Shown here piece after piece: positions 47,643 to 60,129 of a stretch of DNA of 64,000 nucleotides. The notes beneath the pieces are model-generated. The model was given only the letters and a program-made list of their open reading frames with translations. It was not told the DNA's origin and did no database searches. Position 1 is the first letter of the stretch; the number at the start of each line of letters is the position of its first letter. The DNA lies in the NCBI RefSeq assembly GCF_014490745.1, contig NZ_LZEU01000001.1, forward strand, positions 868,001 through 932,000, in the 5' to 3' direction. Source of the stretch: Pseudomonas alcaligenes (GTDB taxonomy: Bacteria; Pseudomonadota; Gammaproteobacteria; Pseudomonadales; Pseudomonadaceae). A program made the position numbers and the translations under genes.

Positions 47643-49058
47643 ATGGAAAGAACTTACTGCCGCTATCACCCGGCGCAACCGGCCACCTGGCATTGCGCGC
47701 CGTGCCAGCGCGATTTCGGTGACTGTTGCGTGCCGCTCAATGCCGACGAGCCGGAGCTGGTACCGGTCTGTCCGCTGTACCGCAGCAAGCTGGCCTTCCT
47801 CGGTGCGGCCAATAGTGCGCAGCCGTTCTGGGAGCGCATTCCGCATTTCTTCCGCTATGCCCTGCAGCCGGCGCCGCTGGGCTTTGCCGCGCTGCTGAGT
47901 CTGGCCGGCCTGTTCATGCCCGGCTGGAAGCTGCTGTGGCTGGCGCTGTTCAGCGTGGCGACCAAGTACCTGCAGAGCGTGATCGAGTCGGCCAGCCTGG
48001 GCGGGCGCAAGGCGCCGAGCCTGGCCAGCGCCCTGGACGGCGAGGGCTACAGCCTGTTCTGGCGGGTGCTGGTGATCTTCTTCATCGCCTTCGGGGCGAT
48101 CTGGCTGGTCAGCGACTTCGACAGCGAGGCGCTGTACTGGACGGTCAGCCTGGCGATCCAGCTGATCATGCCGGCCTGCCTGATCCGCCTGGCGCTGGAC
48201 AAGACCCTGGGCGCGGCGCTCAACCCGGAGGAGGTGGGCGCGGTGATCAAGGCCATGGGCTGGCGCTACCTGATCCTCTGGGTGTTCCTGTTCATGCTCT
48301 GGCAGTCGCCGGATGCGGTGGTCTACATGCTCTCCAGCGGCTTGCCGCGGGTGGTGCTGGTGCCCGTGGCGACCTTGCTGTTCGGCTATTTCAGTGTGGT
48401 GATGTGCGCCATGATGGGCTATGCGGTGTTCCAGTATCAGGGTGCCCTGGGCTATGCCGCAGTGGAGGATGGCAGCCATGCGGGCTGGCCGGCCGACGAG
48501 TACGTACGGCGCCGGGCCCTGGCCGAGGCCGAGGTACGCCTCAAGGAAGGCCAGACCGGGCCGGCGCTGGAGGTGCTGACCCAGGCCCTGGATCGCACGC
48601 CCAACGACCTCAAGCTGAATGAGCGTTTTCACCAGCTGCTGTTCGGCCTGAATGCCCGCGAGCGCTGCCTGCGCCACCTGGCCCACTACCTGCCGCTGGC
48701 TGCCCGGCTGAACCCGGCGCAGTCGGCCACGGCGCTGCTCAATGCCCGCCAGCTGCAGGCAGACTACCTGCCGGATGACCCGCTGGTGTGCGAGACGGTG
48801 GCCAAGGCGCTGATCGAGCGGCACAAGGTGCGCGAGGGCCTGAGCCTGCTGCGCAACTTGCATGGACGTTTCCCGACCTATCCGCATATCGCCCGCGCCT
48901 ATCTGCTGGCCGCGCGCGGTTTCGCCGAGGGTCTGGGGCAGCTGGAGCCGGCGCAGAAGCTGCTGGGCTATATCCGCGCGCGCTACCCGCAGTCGCCCCT
49001 GCTGACCGAAGTAGCCAGCCTGGAGGCGATCATCGAGCGCCTGGCCGAACGTAGCTGA
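47643..49058 (+). CDS. Membrane protein with N-terminal Cys/His cluster and C-terminal helical repeats
   Basis: A 471-residue protein I cannot name. Residues 6-43 hold a B-box-like Cys/His cluster (CRYHP, then WHCAPCQRDFGDCC), probably zinc binding. About six hydrophobic helices follow (near 77-94, 97-112, 141-158, 164-183, 205-222 and 232-258). From about residue 285 the tail is a TPR-like helical repeat (ALAEAEVRLKEGQTGPALEV, LGQLEPAQKLLGYIRARYP). ATG 47643 has AGGA 9 bases upstream; TTG 47637 is less likely. It ends 10 bases from the convergent rhomboid gene, whose tail is also helical-repeat-like. Confidence 0.8.
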   Translation: MERTYCRYHPAQPATWHCAPCQRDFGDCCVPLNADEPELVPVCPLYRSKLAFLGAANSAQPFWERIPHFFRYALQPAPLGFAALLSLAGLFMPGWKLLWLALFSVATKYLQSVIESASLGGRKAPSLASALDGEGYSLFWRVLVIFFIAFGAIWLVSDFDSEALYWTVSLAIQLIMPACLIRLALDKTLGAALNPEEVGAVIKAMGWRYLILWVFLFMLWQSPDAVVYMLSSGLPRVVLVPVATLLFGYFSVVMCAMMGYAVFQYQGALGYAAVEDGSHAGWPADEYVRRRALAEAEVRLKEGQTGPALEVLTQALDRTPNDLKLNERFHQLLFGLNARERCLRHLAHYLPLAARLNPAQSATALLNARQLQADYLPDDPLVCETVAKALIERHKVREGLSLLRNLHGRFPTYPHIARAYLLAARGFAEGLGQLEPAQKLLGYIRARYPQSPLLTEVASLEAIIERLAERS

Positions 49059-49068
49059 GCCGGCGTGC

Positions 49069-50523
49069 TCAGCGCGCCAGGTGCTGGCGGTAGAGCGCCA
49101 GCTGACGGGTCTGTTCGGCTTCCGGGTAGGCCTGGTGCAGGTACTGGGTCAGCTCGCTGACCCCGCGCAGATCCTGGCGCTGGCCCAGCTGGCGGGCCAA
49201 CTGCAGGGTCAGTACCGGGAGCTGCGCGGGCTTTTGCGGCAGCTGGCTGAGACGGCGCCAGACGCTCAGGCCCAGCTGGCCCTCGCCGGCGCGAATCAGC
49301 GGTGCCAGCAGGTGCAGCTGCACGGCCGGATGCTGCAGCAGGCGCTGCCCGGCTTCGTTGCTGTCGGTGGCGATGCGCTTGAGCAGCGGCAGGGCTTCAC
49401 TTGCCTCGGGCAGGGCGAATAGCTGCTTGAGCAGGGCGCTCATCAGGGGCTTGTCCTGGCGCGTGCGCGCCACGGTATAGAGGCGCTCCAGCAGGGCGAT
49501 GCGCCCTGGATAACGCTGCAGCAGATCCGGGCCGCGCGCCGCTGCCTGCTCCAGGGCGAACTGCCCGAGCAACTGGTCGAGGGCCGCCAGCTCGCGCTTG
49601 AACGGCGCGTCGGCATCCTGCTTGTGCAGATAGGCCTCGTCGACCTTGATCCCGCCGAACTGGCGCGGCAGCCACACGGCGATGAAGCCGGCGCCGAGCC
49701 CGCCGAGGTGGGCGTAATAGTTGACGTGGTCGTCGGCGGCCAGCAGGCCGATCAGCTCCTTGCCCATCCATACCGGCAGGATCCACAGCGCCGGTGCCTT
49801 GAAGTAGCCGATCAGCGGGCCCAGCCAGTAGAAGAAGTTGATCTTGCGCAGGCCGTAGACGCCGATGTACATGCCCATCAGCCCGGAAATCGCGCCGGAG
49901 GCGCCGACGCCGCTGACCCACACCGGATCCAGCGCCCACCACAGCAGGTGCGAGGCCACGCCACTGAGCAGGTACAGGCCGAGGTAGACGGCCTTGCCCA
50001 GGGCGATCTCGAGGGCGAAGCCGAAGATGAACAGGAACAGCATGTTGCCCAGCAGGTGGTCGAAGCTGCCATGCAGGAACATGGCGCCAAACAGCCCCTG
50101 CACGCTGAACTTGGCCGGGATGAAGCCGAAGCGCATGCTGCTGAGCTGGTCGCGCGCCGCTTCGGCCTTGGCGCGGGCGGCCTGCCAGGCTGGGTTCGCC
50201 TGGAAGTCGCTGCGCTGGTGCAACTGATGCTCGAACTCCAGGTCGTGCAGGATCATGGTCGCCAGATCCTGGCGGCGCAGGCCGTCGAGCTGCTCGCGCT
50301 CGACCACGTCCAGCTTGTGTTCGGTGCTGAAGGCCTCGCTGAACAGGGCGCGCTCGCGATTGAGCAGGCCGCCGTCCAGGTAGGTATGCACGGCGGTTTC
50401 CAGGCGTTCCTCGTCACCACCCTGATAGCCAAAATAAATCAGGGTGTTGAGCAGGATCAGCAGCAGGGTGATGACCGGTGGGCGCTTCCAGTCCAGCGGG
50501 TGCTCGGCGGGGATGATCAGCAT
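49069..50523 (-). CDS. Rhomboid-family intramembrane serine protease with long tail
   Basis: A 484-residue membrane protein. TM1 (PPVITLLLILLNTLIYFGY) is followed by a soluble insert of about 110 residues, then the rhomboid core: LHGSFDHLLGNMLFLFIFG, the catalytic Ser near residue 211 in GASGAISGLMG and the catalytic His near 271 in NYYAHLGGLGAG. A C-terminal tail of about 180 residues is alpha-helical and TPR-like (LPEASEALPLLKRIATDSNE). The catalytic dyad is intact, so it is probably active. AAGGA lies upstream of the ATG. Substrates unknown. Confidence 0.9.
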   Translation of the reverse strand: MLIIPAEHPLDWKRPPVITLLLILLNTLIYFGYQGGDEERLETAVHTYLDGGLLNRERALFSEAFSTEHKLDVVEREQLDGLRRQDLATMILHDLEFEHQLHQRSDFQANPAWQAARAKAEAARDQLSSMRFGFIPAKFSVQGLFGAMFLHGSFDHLLGNMLFLFIFGFALEIALGKAVYLGLYLLSGVASHLLWWALDPVWVSGVGASGAISGLMGMYIGVYGLRKINFFYWLGPLIGYFKAPALWILPVWMGKELIGLLAADDHVNYYAHLGGLGAGFIAVWLPRQFGGIKVDEAYLHKQDADAPFKRELAALDQLLGQFALEQAAARGPDLLQRYPGRIALLERLYTVARTRQDKPLMSALLKQLFALPEASEALPLLKRIATDSNEAGQRLLQHPAVQLHLLAPLIRAGEGQLGLSVWRRLSQLPQKPAQLPVLTLQLARQLGQRQDLRGVSELTQYLHQAYPEAEQTRQLALYRQHLAR

Positions 50524-50539
50524 CGACTACGTCCTTGTT

Positions 50540-50824
50540 TCAGTGGCGCTTGCTCTCGACGCGCTTGAGGCGCTCGCCTTCGAACTGCAGGAAGTAGTAC
50601 ATGCCGTTCTTCGGCCCATAGACCCACTCCTCGCGTTGGAATTCGCGGTGGCCTTCGTCGTCGTAGGTGTAGCCGGTCACCGCCTGGCTGACCGGTGCGC
50701 CGCATTTGCTGAGCACCTCGCTGGTGCGGTCGCCTTCGCTGGCGATGCCGTTGTCGCAGCGTAGCGAGGCATGGGCGGTCAGGCTGGTCAGGCTGATGAG
50801 CGTGGCGAGCAGGAGTTTGTACAT
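50540..50824 (-). CDS. DUF2845-type small exported protein, paralogue 1
   Basis: A 94-residue protein with a signal peptide (MYKLLLATLISLTSLTAHA). The mature part has SLRCDNGIASEGDRTSEVLS, KCGAP and the closing EEWVYGPKNGMYYFLQFEG. The two Cys are conserved in all three paralogues. ATG 50824 has AAGGA upstream. It ends 16 bases before the rhomboid start. Periplasmic location is inferred; function unknown. Confidence 0.85.
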   Translation of the reverse strand: MYKLLLATLISLTSLTAHASLRCDNGIASEGDRTSEVLSKCGAPVSQAVTGYTYDDEGHREFQREEWVYGPKNGMYYFLQFEGERLKRVESKRH

Positions 50825-50873
50825 GGTGAGCATCCTTGTTGCTGGGGGATTACCGGGCTCCGCCCGGGGTGAG

Positions 50874-51176
50874 TCATTGGCCGCGCTTGCTTTCGATCTT
50901 GACCAGGCGATTGCCTTCCAGGCGCAGGTAGTAATACATGCCGTTCTTCGGCCCGTAGATCCATTCCTCCACCAGCACTTCCTGGGTGAAGCCGTAGTAG
51001 TCGACCACCTCGCGGTAGCCCAGGTTGTCGCGGCTGACGGGGTTGCCGCACTTGGCCTGCACTTCGCTGGAGAGGTCGTCGAGGCTGATCAGGTTGCTGC
51101 CGCAGCGCAGGGTCGAGCCGGCTTCGGCGCCAGTGGCGAGAAGCAGCGGGAGCAGGGCGAGAAGGGATGTGCGCAT
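50874..51176 (-). CDS. DUF2845-type small exported protein, paralogue 2
   Basis: A 100-residue protein with signal peptide (MRTSLLALLPLLLATGAEA) and the shared core LRCGSNLISLDDLSSEVQ, KCGNP and EEWIYGPKNGMYYYLRLEG. It differs from its neighbours by a VVDYYGFTQEV stretch. ATG 51176 opens straight into the signal peptide. Middle member of the tandem array. Confidence 0.85.
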   Translation of the reverse strand: MRTSLLALLPLLLATGAEAGSTLRCGSNLISLDDLSSEVQAKCGNPVSRDNLGYREVVDYYGFTQEVLVEEWIYGPKNGMYYYLRLEGNRLVKIESKRGQ

Positions 51177-51230
51177 TGCCGGTGTCGTGCAGGGGGATAA
51201 CGCCAGCCTACACCGGCCGGCGCGCACTTG

Positions 51231-51520
51231 TCAGTGGGCGCGGCGGGTTTCGATACGCACCAGGCGATTGCCTTCGAAGGTGAGGATGCTGAGCATGCCG
51301 TTGTTCGGCCCGTACACCCATTCCTCGACCTTGAACTCGCGGCGGTCGTAGCCGCCGAGGGTGTAGCCGACCAGGTCGCGGTGCGCCGGAGCACCGCACT
51401 TCTGCTCGACCTCGAAGGCGCGGTCGCCCTCGCTGACCAGATTGCTGCCGCAGCGCAGCGTGCTGGCCTGGGCCAGGCCGCCGGCCAGCAGCAGGGCGGC
51501 GCAGCCCAGGGCGCGGCGCA

Positions 51521-51521
<1 letters not shown>
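51231..51521 (-). CDS. DUF2845-type small exported protein, paralogue 3
   Basis: A 96-residue protein with signal peptide (MRRALGCAALLLAGGLAQA) and the shared core STLRCGSNLVSEGDRAFEVE, KCGAP and EEWVYGPNNGMLSILTFEG. Its ATG shares the A of the stop codon of the DUF748 gene (TGATG), which indicates translational coupling. First of the three copies in transcription order. Confidence 0.87.
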
Positions 51522-54619
<3,098 letters not shown>

Positions 54620-54709
54620 GGTACGGCATCATCTTCCAGGCTGAGGGTGCACTGCAGTATGGCATGGCTGCCGCGTGCGTGTGGGCCATCAGATTGCCGC
54701 GCCAGAGCG

Positions 54710-55723
54710 TCAGAATTGCAGGATCAGGGTCTTCAGCGGCGGCTGGCCGTCCTGCGAGGGGAAGTCCGCCGCCGGGGCCAGCACCTGGCAGTCGCGCACC
54801 GGGCGACCGAGCTTCTCCGCACAGCGCAGCACCTGCTGGCGCCAGTCGGCCATGGCCACCTTCGCCAGGTTGTTGCAGCAGATCAGTACACCGTCATCGG
54901 CGGTGGCGAGGATCGCCGGCTTGAGCAGGCTCTGGTAGTCGCGCAGCAGGTCGACGGTGCCGAAGGCGCTCTTGGCCCAGGCTGGCGGGTCGAGCAGCAC
55001 CAGGTCGAATTGCTGCTGCTGCAGGCGCGGATAGCTCGGCAGCTTGTGCCCGCGGCGGCTGGCGATGGGCAGGCCGGCCAGCTGGCGGATGGCCGGGAAG
55101 TAGTCGGACTGCACGAAGTCCATCGCCAGCCTCGGGTTGAGTGCCAGGTTCTCCCGGCCCACCGCCAGATTGCCTTCGGCGAAGTCCAGGTTGAGCACCG
55201 CGCGTGCGCCGCCCGCCGCGGCGCACAGGCCGACGCCGCAGGTGTAGGCGAACAGGTTGAGCACGCTCTTGCCGGCGCTGTGCTGTTTGACCCAGCCGCG
55301 GGCGTTGCGCAGGTCGAGGAACAGCAGCGGATCCTGCCCCGGATGGCGCCCGCGTACCCGGTAGTTCAGCCCCCACTCGTGGCCGACCAGGTCGGCCAGG
55401 GCCTCGGGCGTGGCCTGGTACACCGGGTCGCGCCGATCGACGCGCGAGTTGCCGCCGGAGCGGTCGTTGTAGACCAGCTGCAGTTCCACCCCGAGCGCGG
55501 TCGTGAGGGTGGCATGCAGGTCGAGCAGGCTGTCGCGGTCGAGCGGCTGGTGGAAGCTCTGTACCAGCAGCTGGCTGCCGTAGCGGTCGGCGGTGAGGCC
55601 GGGGGCGCCTTCCTGACTGCCATGGAACAGGCGGTAGCAGTCGGTGCCTTGCTGGTGCAGTTCACCCAGCAGCGGCTGGCGGGTGGCGAAGGCGGCGCGC
55701 AGCGCCTGATCGAGAGAGGACAT
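54710..55723 (-). CDS. RlmI/YccW-like class I SAM methyltransferase
   Basis: A 337-residue predicted rRNA (cytosine-C5) methyltransferase. The N-terminal part has GLTADRYGSQLLVQ and the catalytic half has SVLNLFAYTCGVGLCAAAGG (SAM motif I), VQSDYF and the VLLDPPAWAKSAFG motif IV. RlmI proteins are near 390 residues, so this form is shorter and lacks an evident PUA domain. ATG 55723 is chosen because the product then begins MSSLDQALRAAF; the 5' open frame is not conserved-looking. Target base not determined. Confidence 0.8.
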   Translation of the reverse strand: MSSLDQALRAAFATRQPLLGELHQQGTDCYRLFHGSQEGAPGLTADRYGSQLLVQSFHQPLDRDSLLDLHATLTTALGVELQLVYNDRSGGNSRVDRRDPVYQATPEALADLVGHEWGLNYRVRGRHPGQDPLLFLDLRNARGWVKQHSAGKSVLNLFAYTCGVGLCAAAGGARAVLNLDFAEGNLAVGRENLALNPRLAMDFVQSDYFPAIRQLAGLPIASRRGHKLPSYPRLQQQQFDLVLLDPPAWAKSAFGTVDLLRDYQSLLKPAILATADDGVLICCNNLAKVAMADWRQQVLRCAEKLGRPVRDCQVLAPAADFPSQDGQPPLKTLILQF

Positions 55724-55763
55724 GCGCGGCGTCTCGCAACGGAAGGGCGCGCAGTTTACCAAG

Positions 55764-55789
55764 AAAAACGCCGGCTCTTGGCCGGCGTT
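55764..55789 (-). terminator. Terminator of the acetyl-CoA acetyltransferase gene
   Basis: AACGCCGGC (55767-55775) pairs with GCCGGCGTT (55781-55789). The A-tract at 55764-55768 is a T-tract on the minus strand. Confidence 0.88.
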
Positions 55790-55808
55790 AGTCTCGCAGC
55801 GCGTCGGA

Positions 55809-56990
55809 TCAGCTGCGTTCGATGGCGAGCGCGACACCTTGACCGCCACCGATGCACAGAGTGGCCAGGCCTTTCTTGGCGTCACGTTTGATCATCTCGT
55901 GCAGCAGGGTCACCAGCACGCGGCAACCGGAGGCGCCAATGGGGTGGCCGAGGGCGATGGCGCCGCCGTTGACGTTGACCTTGGCCGCGTCCCAGCCCAG
56001 TTCCTTGCCCACCGACAGGGCCTGGGCGGCGAAGGCCTCGTTGGCCTCGATCAGGTCGAGTTCGGCCAGTTGCCAGCCGGCTTTTTCCAGGCAGCGTTTG
56101 GTTGCCGAGACCGGGCCGATGCCCATGATCGCCGGGTCGACGCCGGCATTGGCGTAGGCGGCAATCTTGGCCAGTACCGGCAGGCCGAGGGCCTTGGCTT
56201 TCTCGGCGCTCATCAGCAGCACGGCAGCGGCGCCGTCGTTGAGGCTGGAGGCGTTGCCGGCGGTGACGCTGCCGTCTTTCTTGAACGCCGGCTTGAGCTT
56301 GCTCAGGTCGGCGGCGGTGACGCCGGCACGAGCCTGCTCGTCGGTGGCGAAGCTGACCGGGTCGCCCTTGCGCGAGGGGATCAGGACCGGGGTGATTTCA
56401 TCGGCGAAGCGCCCGGCCTCGATGGCGGCCACGGCCTTCTGCTGCGAGGCGGCGGCGAAGGCGTCCTGCTCTTCGCGGCTGATGGCGTACTTGTCCACCA
56501 GATTCTCGGCGGTGATGCCCATGTGGTAGTCGTTGAAGGCATCCCACAGGCCGTCCTGGATCATGCTGTCGATCAGCTTGCCGTGGCCCATGCGCTGACC
56601 GCTGCGGGAGGTCGGGATGACGTGGGGAGCCAGGCTCATGTTCTCCATGCCGCCGGCGATGATGACGTCGGCGTCGCCGCAACGAATGGCCTGGGCGCCC
56701 AGGTGCAGGGCCTTGAGGCCGGAGCCGCAGACCTTGTTCAGGGTCAGTGCCGGCACGGCATGCGGCAGGCCGGCCTTGATCGCAGCCTGGCGTGCGGTGT
56801 TCTGCCCGGCGCCGGCGGTGAGCACGTGGCCGAGGATCACCTCGTCGACTTCGCCGCCATTCAGGCCGGTCTGCTCCAGCAGACGCTGGATCACCGCGGC
56901 GCCCAGGTCGACGGCGGGTACGCCGGCCAGCGAGCCCTGGAAACTGCCGATGGCGGTACGGGTGGCGGCGACAATGACAACTTCTTGCAT
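55809..56990 (-). CDS. atoB: Acetyl-CoA C-acetyltransferase
   Basis: A 393-residue type II thiolase condensing two acetyl-CoA, or cleaving acetoacetyl-CoA. Nucleophile Cys near 89 is in [13 protein letters not shown]; also [29 protein letters not shown] (His) and TLCIGGGQG (second Cys). Full length. AAGGAG lies upstream of ATG. Close to acs, both using acetyl-CoA. A PHB or fatty-acid/ketone role cannot be separated from sequence. Confidence 0.92.
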   Translation of the reverse strand: MQEVVIVAATRTAIGSFQGSLAGVPAVDLGAAVIQRLLEQTGLNGGEVDEVILGHVLTAGAGQNTARQAAIKAGLPHAVPALTLNKVCGSGLKALHLGAQAIRCGDADVIIAGGMENMSLAPHVIPTSRSGQRMGHGKLIDSMIQDGLWDAFNDYHMGITAENLVDKYAISREEQDAFAAASQQKAVAAIEAGRFADEITPVLIPSRKGDPVSFATDEQARAGVTAADLSKLKPAFKKDGSVTAGNASSLNDGAAAVLLMSAEKAKALGLPVLAKIAAYANAGVDPAIMGIGPVSATKRCLEKAGWQLAELDLIEANEAFAAQALSVGKELGWDAAKVNVNGGAIALGHPIGASGCRVLVTLLHEMIKRDAKKGLATLCIGGGQGVALAIERS

Positions 56991-57086
56991 GGCGGGCTCC
57001 TTGAAATCGGTGGTGCGCGGCGAGCCGCGACGGGGGCGTTATGGTGGCATAGCGCATGGGTGGCGACCACCACCCGAACTGCTCGG

Positions 57087-57965
57087 TCAGCCGCGCGCTG
57101 GCAGGCCCATGCGGCGGCGCGCGTGGTGGATGGCGCCGCCGCGCACGGCCCAGCGCAGCAGTGGCGCCAGGCTGTTCACCCCGGCGCGGATGGTGCGGCT
57201 GCGGGCGGCGCCGATGGGCTGTTCGAGCATGGCCTGGGCCCAGTCCGGCAGCAGGTCGATGCCGGCCTGCATCAGCAACTGGCCCACCGGCACGGCCAGG
57301 GCGCTGGGCGCCGGCGCGTTCTGCAGGATGCGCAGGATCTCTCGCGAGCGCTCGTCGCACAGCAGCTGTGGGCGCACGGCGGCCAGGTAGGCGGCGATTT
57401 CGGCGCGCGAGCGCGGCACGTTCTCGGCACCCAGGCGCTCGGCGATCAGTGCCACCTCGGCGTAGTAGCGATCCTGGTCGGCCGCGCTCAACTGCGGGTT
57501 GCGGTAACGCAGGTGGGCGGCGAGGAAACTCGACACTTCGGCCACATGCACCCAGGTCAGCAGCGCCGGGTCGCTGGCCGCGTAGGGGCGGCCATCCGGC
57601 GCGGTGCCGACCACCTTGAGATGAATGGTGCGCACCTTGTCGATCAGCCACTCGGCGTCGCGGCGCGAGCCGAAGGTGGTGCCGGAGATGAACTGGCCGG
57701 TGCGGCGCAGGCGGCCGAGCAGATCCTCGCGAAAGTTCGAGTGATCCCACACCCCGGCCAGGGCCAGCGGGTGCAGCGCCTGCAGCAGCAGGGCACTGAT
57801 GCCGCCGACCATCATGCTGGTGAAGTCGCCGTGCACCCGCCAGCACACGGCATCGGGGCCGAACAGACCGGGATCGCCAGGGGGCTGGGAGAAGTCGATC
57901 TGGCCGAGGACGATGCCGCTGAGGCTGAGCACCTGGGTTTCGATACGGCGGCGGAGGAATTCCAT
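57087..57965 (-). CDS. DUF2236 (MpaB-type) oxygenase-like protein
   Basis: A 292-residue protein of the DUF2236/MpaB family, some of which are haem-dependent oxygenases such as rubber oxygenase. Visible family segments are CWRVHGDFTSMMVGGISALL, LLQALHPLALAGVWDHS and TWVHVAEVSSFLAAH, with conserved His residues. The substrate is unknown and haem binding is inference from relatives. ATG 57965. It precedes the thiolase gene on the same strand by about 96 bases. Confidence 0.83.
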   Translation of the reverse strand: MEFLRRRIETQVLSLSGIVLGQIDFSQPPGDPGLFGPDAVCWRVHGDFTSMMVGGISALLLQALHPLALAGVWDHSNFREDLLGRLRRTGQFISGTTFGSRRDAEWLIDKVRTIHLKVVGTAPDGRPYAASDPALLTWVHVAEVSSFLAAHLRYRNPQLSAADQDRYYAEVALIAERLGAENVPRSRAEIAAYLAAVRPQLLCDERSREILRILQNAPAPSALAVPVGQLLMQAGIDLLPDWAQAMLEQPIGAARSRTIRAGVNSLAPLLRWAVRGGAIHHARRRMGLPARG

Positions 57966-58002
57966 GAGGGTTTTGGGTTGGTGGCAGTGTGGCTGGTGAG
58001 AC

Positions 58003-58047
58003 CCTCACCCTAGCCCCTCTCCCAGAGGGAGAGGGGCTAGGGTGAGG
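58003..58047. repeat. Dispersed palindromic repeat, copy 3, abutting the acs stop
   Basis: Perfect 21-bp inverted arms (58003-58023 and 58027-58047) around AGA, with core CCTCACCCTAGCCCCTCTCC. The element touches the acs stop codon, so it could protect the 3' end of the acs message. Same family as copies at 739 and 11737. Confidence 0.85.
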
Positions 58048-59985
58048 TCATTGGTTCAGGCGTTGGCCGATCAGGCTGTCGACCACCGACGGGTCGGCCA
58101 GGGTCGAGGTGTCGCCCATGTTCTCCAGTTCGTTGCAGGCGATCTTGCGCAGGATGCGCCGCATGATCTTGCCCGAGCGGGTCTTCGGCAGGCCCGGTGC
58201 CCACTGGATCAGCTCCGGCTTGGCGAAGCTGCCGATCTCCTTGCTGACCAGGGCCAGCAGCTCCTTCTTCAGCCCGTCGGACGGCTCGACGCCCTTCATC
58301 GGCGTGACGAAGGCATAGATGCCCTGGCCCTTGAGGTCGTGCGGGTAGCCGACCACGGCGGCCTCGGCGATGGCGTCGTGCAGCACCAGGGCGCTTTCCA
58401 CCTCGGCGGTGCCGATGCGGTGGCCGGAGACGTTGATCACGTCGTCGACTCGCCCGGTGATCCAGTAGTAGCCGTCCTCGTCGCGGCGCGCGCCGTCGCC
58501 GGTGAAGTAGTAGCCGGGGTAGGGCTTGAAGTAGGTGTCGATCATCCGCTGGTGGTCGCCGTAGACGCTGCGGATCTGGCTCGGCCAGCTGGCCTTGATC
58601 GCCAGCACGCCACTGCCGGCACCGTCGATCTCCACGCCTTTCTCGTCCAGCAGCACCGGCTGCACGCCGAAGAACGGGCGGGTCGCCGAGCCGGGCTTGA
58701 GGTCGGTGGCGCCGGGCAGCGGGGTGATCAGGATGCTGCCGGTCTCGGTTTGCCACCAGGTGTCGACGATCGGGCAGCGCCGTTCGCCGACCACGTTGTA
58801 GTACCACTCCCAGGCTTCCGGATTGATCGGCTCGCCGACCGAGCCGAGCAGGCGCAGGCTGGTGCGCGCGGCCTTCTGCACCGGGCCTTCGCCTTCGCGC
58901 ATCAGCGCGCGGATGGCGGTGGGGGCGGTGTAGAAGATGTTCACCTGGTGTTTGTCGATCACCTGCCAGAAGCGCGAGGCATCCGGGTAGTTGGGCACGC
59001 CCTCGAACATCAGGGTGGTGGCGCCGTTGGCCAGCGGGCCGTAGACGATGTAGCTGTGGCCGGTGACCCAGCCGACGTCGGCGGTGCACCAGTAGATCTC
59101 GCCTTCGTGGTAGTCGAACACGTACTTGTGGGTCATCGCCGCGCCCAGCAGGTAGCCGCCGGTAGTATGCAGCACGCCCTTGGGTTTGCCGGTCGAGCCC
59201 GAGGTATAGAGGATGAACAGCGGGTCTTCGGCGTCCATCGGCTCGGCCGGGCAGTCGGCGCTGGCCTCCTTGAGGGCCTGGTGGTACCACAGGTCGCGGC
59301 CTTCCACCCAGTTGACCTGGCCCTGGGTGCGTTGCACCACCACCACGCTGGATACCGCCGGACAGCTCAGCAGGGCCTGGTCGACGTTGGCCTTGAGCGG
59401 GATGTACTTGCCGCCGCGCACGCCTTCGTCGGCGGTGATCACGGTGCGGCAGTCGGCATCGAGGATGCGGTCGCGCAGGGCATCCGGCGAGAAGCCGCCG
59501 AACACCACCGAGTGCACTGCGCCGATGCGTGCGCAGGCGAGCATGGCGTAGGCCGCCTCGGGGATCATCGGCATGTAGATGCACACCCGGTCGCCTTTCT
59601 TCACGCCACGGCTCTTCAGCACATTGGCCAGGCGGCTGACGTGGTGGTGCAGCTTGTTGTAGGTGATATGGGCCGATTCGCTGGGATTGTCGCCTTCCCA
59701 GATGATGGCGATCTGTTCGCCGCGCGTGGCCAGATGGCGGTCGATGCAGTTGTCGGCGACATTGAGCAGGCCGCCCTTGAACCAGGCCGCCTCGCCCTTG
59801 ACCAGGTCGCTGCTGTGCAGCTGATCCCAGGGCTTGAACCAGTGCAGGAACTGCCGCGCCTGTTCGCTCCAGAAGGTTTCCGGCTGCTCGATGGATTGGC
59901 GATAGAGACGCTGATAGGCCTCGTCATCCAGGTGGGCGCGCTGGCGCACCGCATCCTTGACCGGGTGAAGGCTGATTTCGAACAT
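58048..59985 (-). CDS. acs: Acetyl-CoA synthetase
   Basis: A 645-residue AMP-forming ligase activating acetate. P-loop [15 protein letters not shown], the adenylation motif [34 protein letters not shown], and the C-terminal regulated Lys in [11 protein letters not shown], which is acetylated in the family. Full length. AAGGA lies upstream of ATG, and a strong palindrome sits 44 bases before the start. Confidence 0.97.
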   Translation of the reverse strand: MFEISLHPVKDAVRQRAHLDDEAYQRLYRQSIEQPETFWSEQARQFLHWFKPWDQLHSSDLVKGEAAWFKGGLLNVADNCIDRHLATRGEQIAIIWEGDNPSESAHITYNKLHHHVSRLANVLKSRGVKKGDRVCIYMPMIPEAAYAMLACARIGAVHSVVFGGFSPDALRDRILDADCRTVITADEGVRGGKYIPLKANVDQALLSCPAVSSVVVVQRTQGQVNWVEGRDLWYHQALKEASADCPAEPMDAEDPLFILYTSGSTGKPKGVLHTTGGYLLGAAMTHKYVFDYHEGEIYWCTADVGWVTGHSYIVYGPLANGATTLMFEGVPNYPDASRFWQVIDKHQVNIFYTAPTAIRALMREGEGPVQKAARTSLRLLGSVGEPINPEAWEWYYNVVGERRCPIVDTWWQTETGSILITPLPGATDLKPGSATRPFFGVQPVLLDEKGVEIDGAGSGVLAIKASWPSQIRSVYGDHQRMIDTYFKPYPGYYFTGDGARRDEDGYYWITGRVDDVINVSGHRIGTAEVESALVLHDAIAEAAVVGYPHDLKGQGIYAFVTPMKGVEPSDGLKKELLALVSKEIGSFAKPELIQWAPGLPKTRSGKIMRRILRKIACNELENMGDTSTLADPSVVDSLIGQRLNQ

Positions 59986-60028
59986 GGCGGGAGTCCTTAT
60001 TATTGTTGATCCTCACTACCGTCGAGAG

Positions 60029-60052
60029 TGAACCAAGCAACTGCTTGGTTCA
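60029..60052. promoter_or_regulatory. Palindromic operator candidate upstream of acs
   Basis: Arms TGAACCAAGCA (60029-60039) and TGCTTGGTTCA (60042-60052) with a 2-base centre make a perfect 24-bp palindrome. It is not followed by a T-run and lies 44 bases before the acs ATG. The CAAGCA-nn-TGCTTG form resembles TetR-family sites. The regulator is not known. Confidence 0.6.
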
Positions 60053-60100
60053 AGTGCCGGTAGTCCTGGGCGCAGGCGTTGTCCTGGCCCCAGCAAGCAA

Positions 60101-60123
60101 AAGCCCGGCACAGGGCCGGGCTT
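60101..60123 (-). terminator. Terminator of pgi
   Basis: AAGCCCGGC (60101-60109) pairs with GCCGGGCTT (60115-60123); on the minus strand it is followed by TTGCTTGC. Confidence 0.85.
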
Positions 60124-60129
60124 GCAGGG

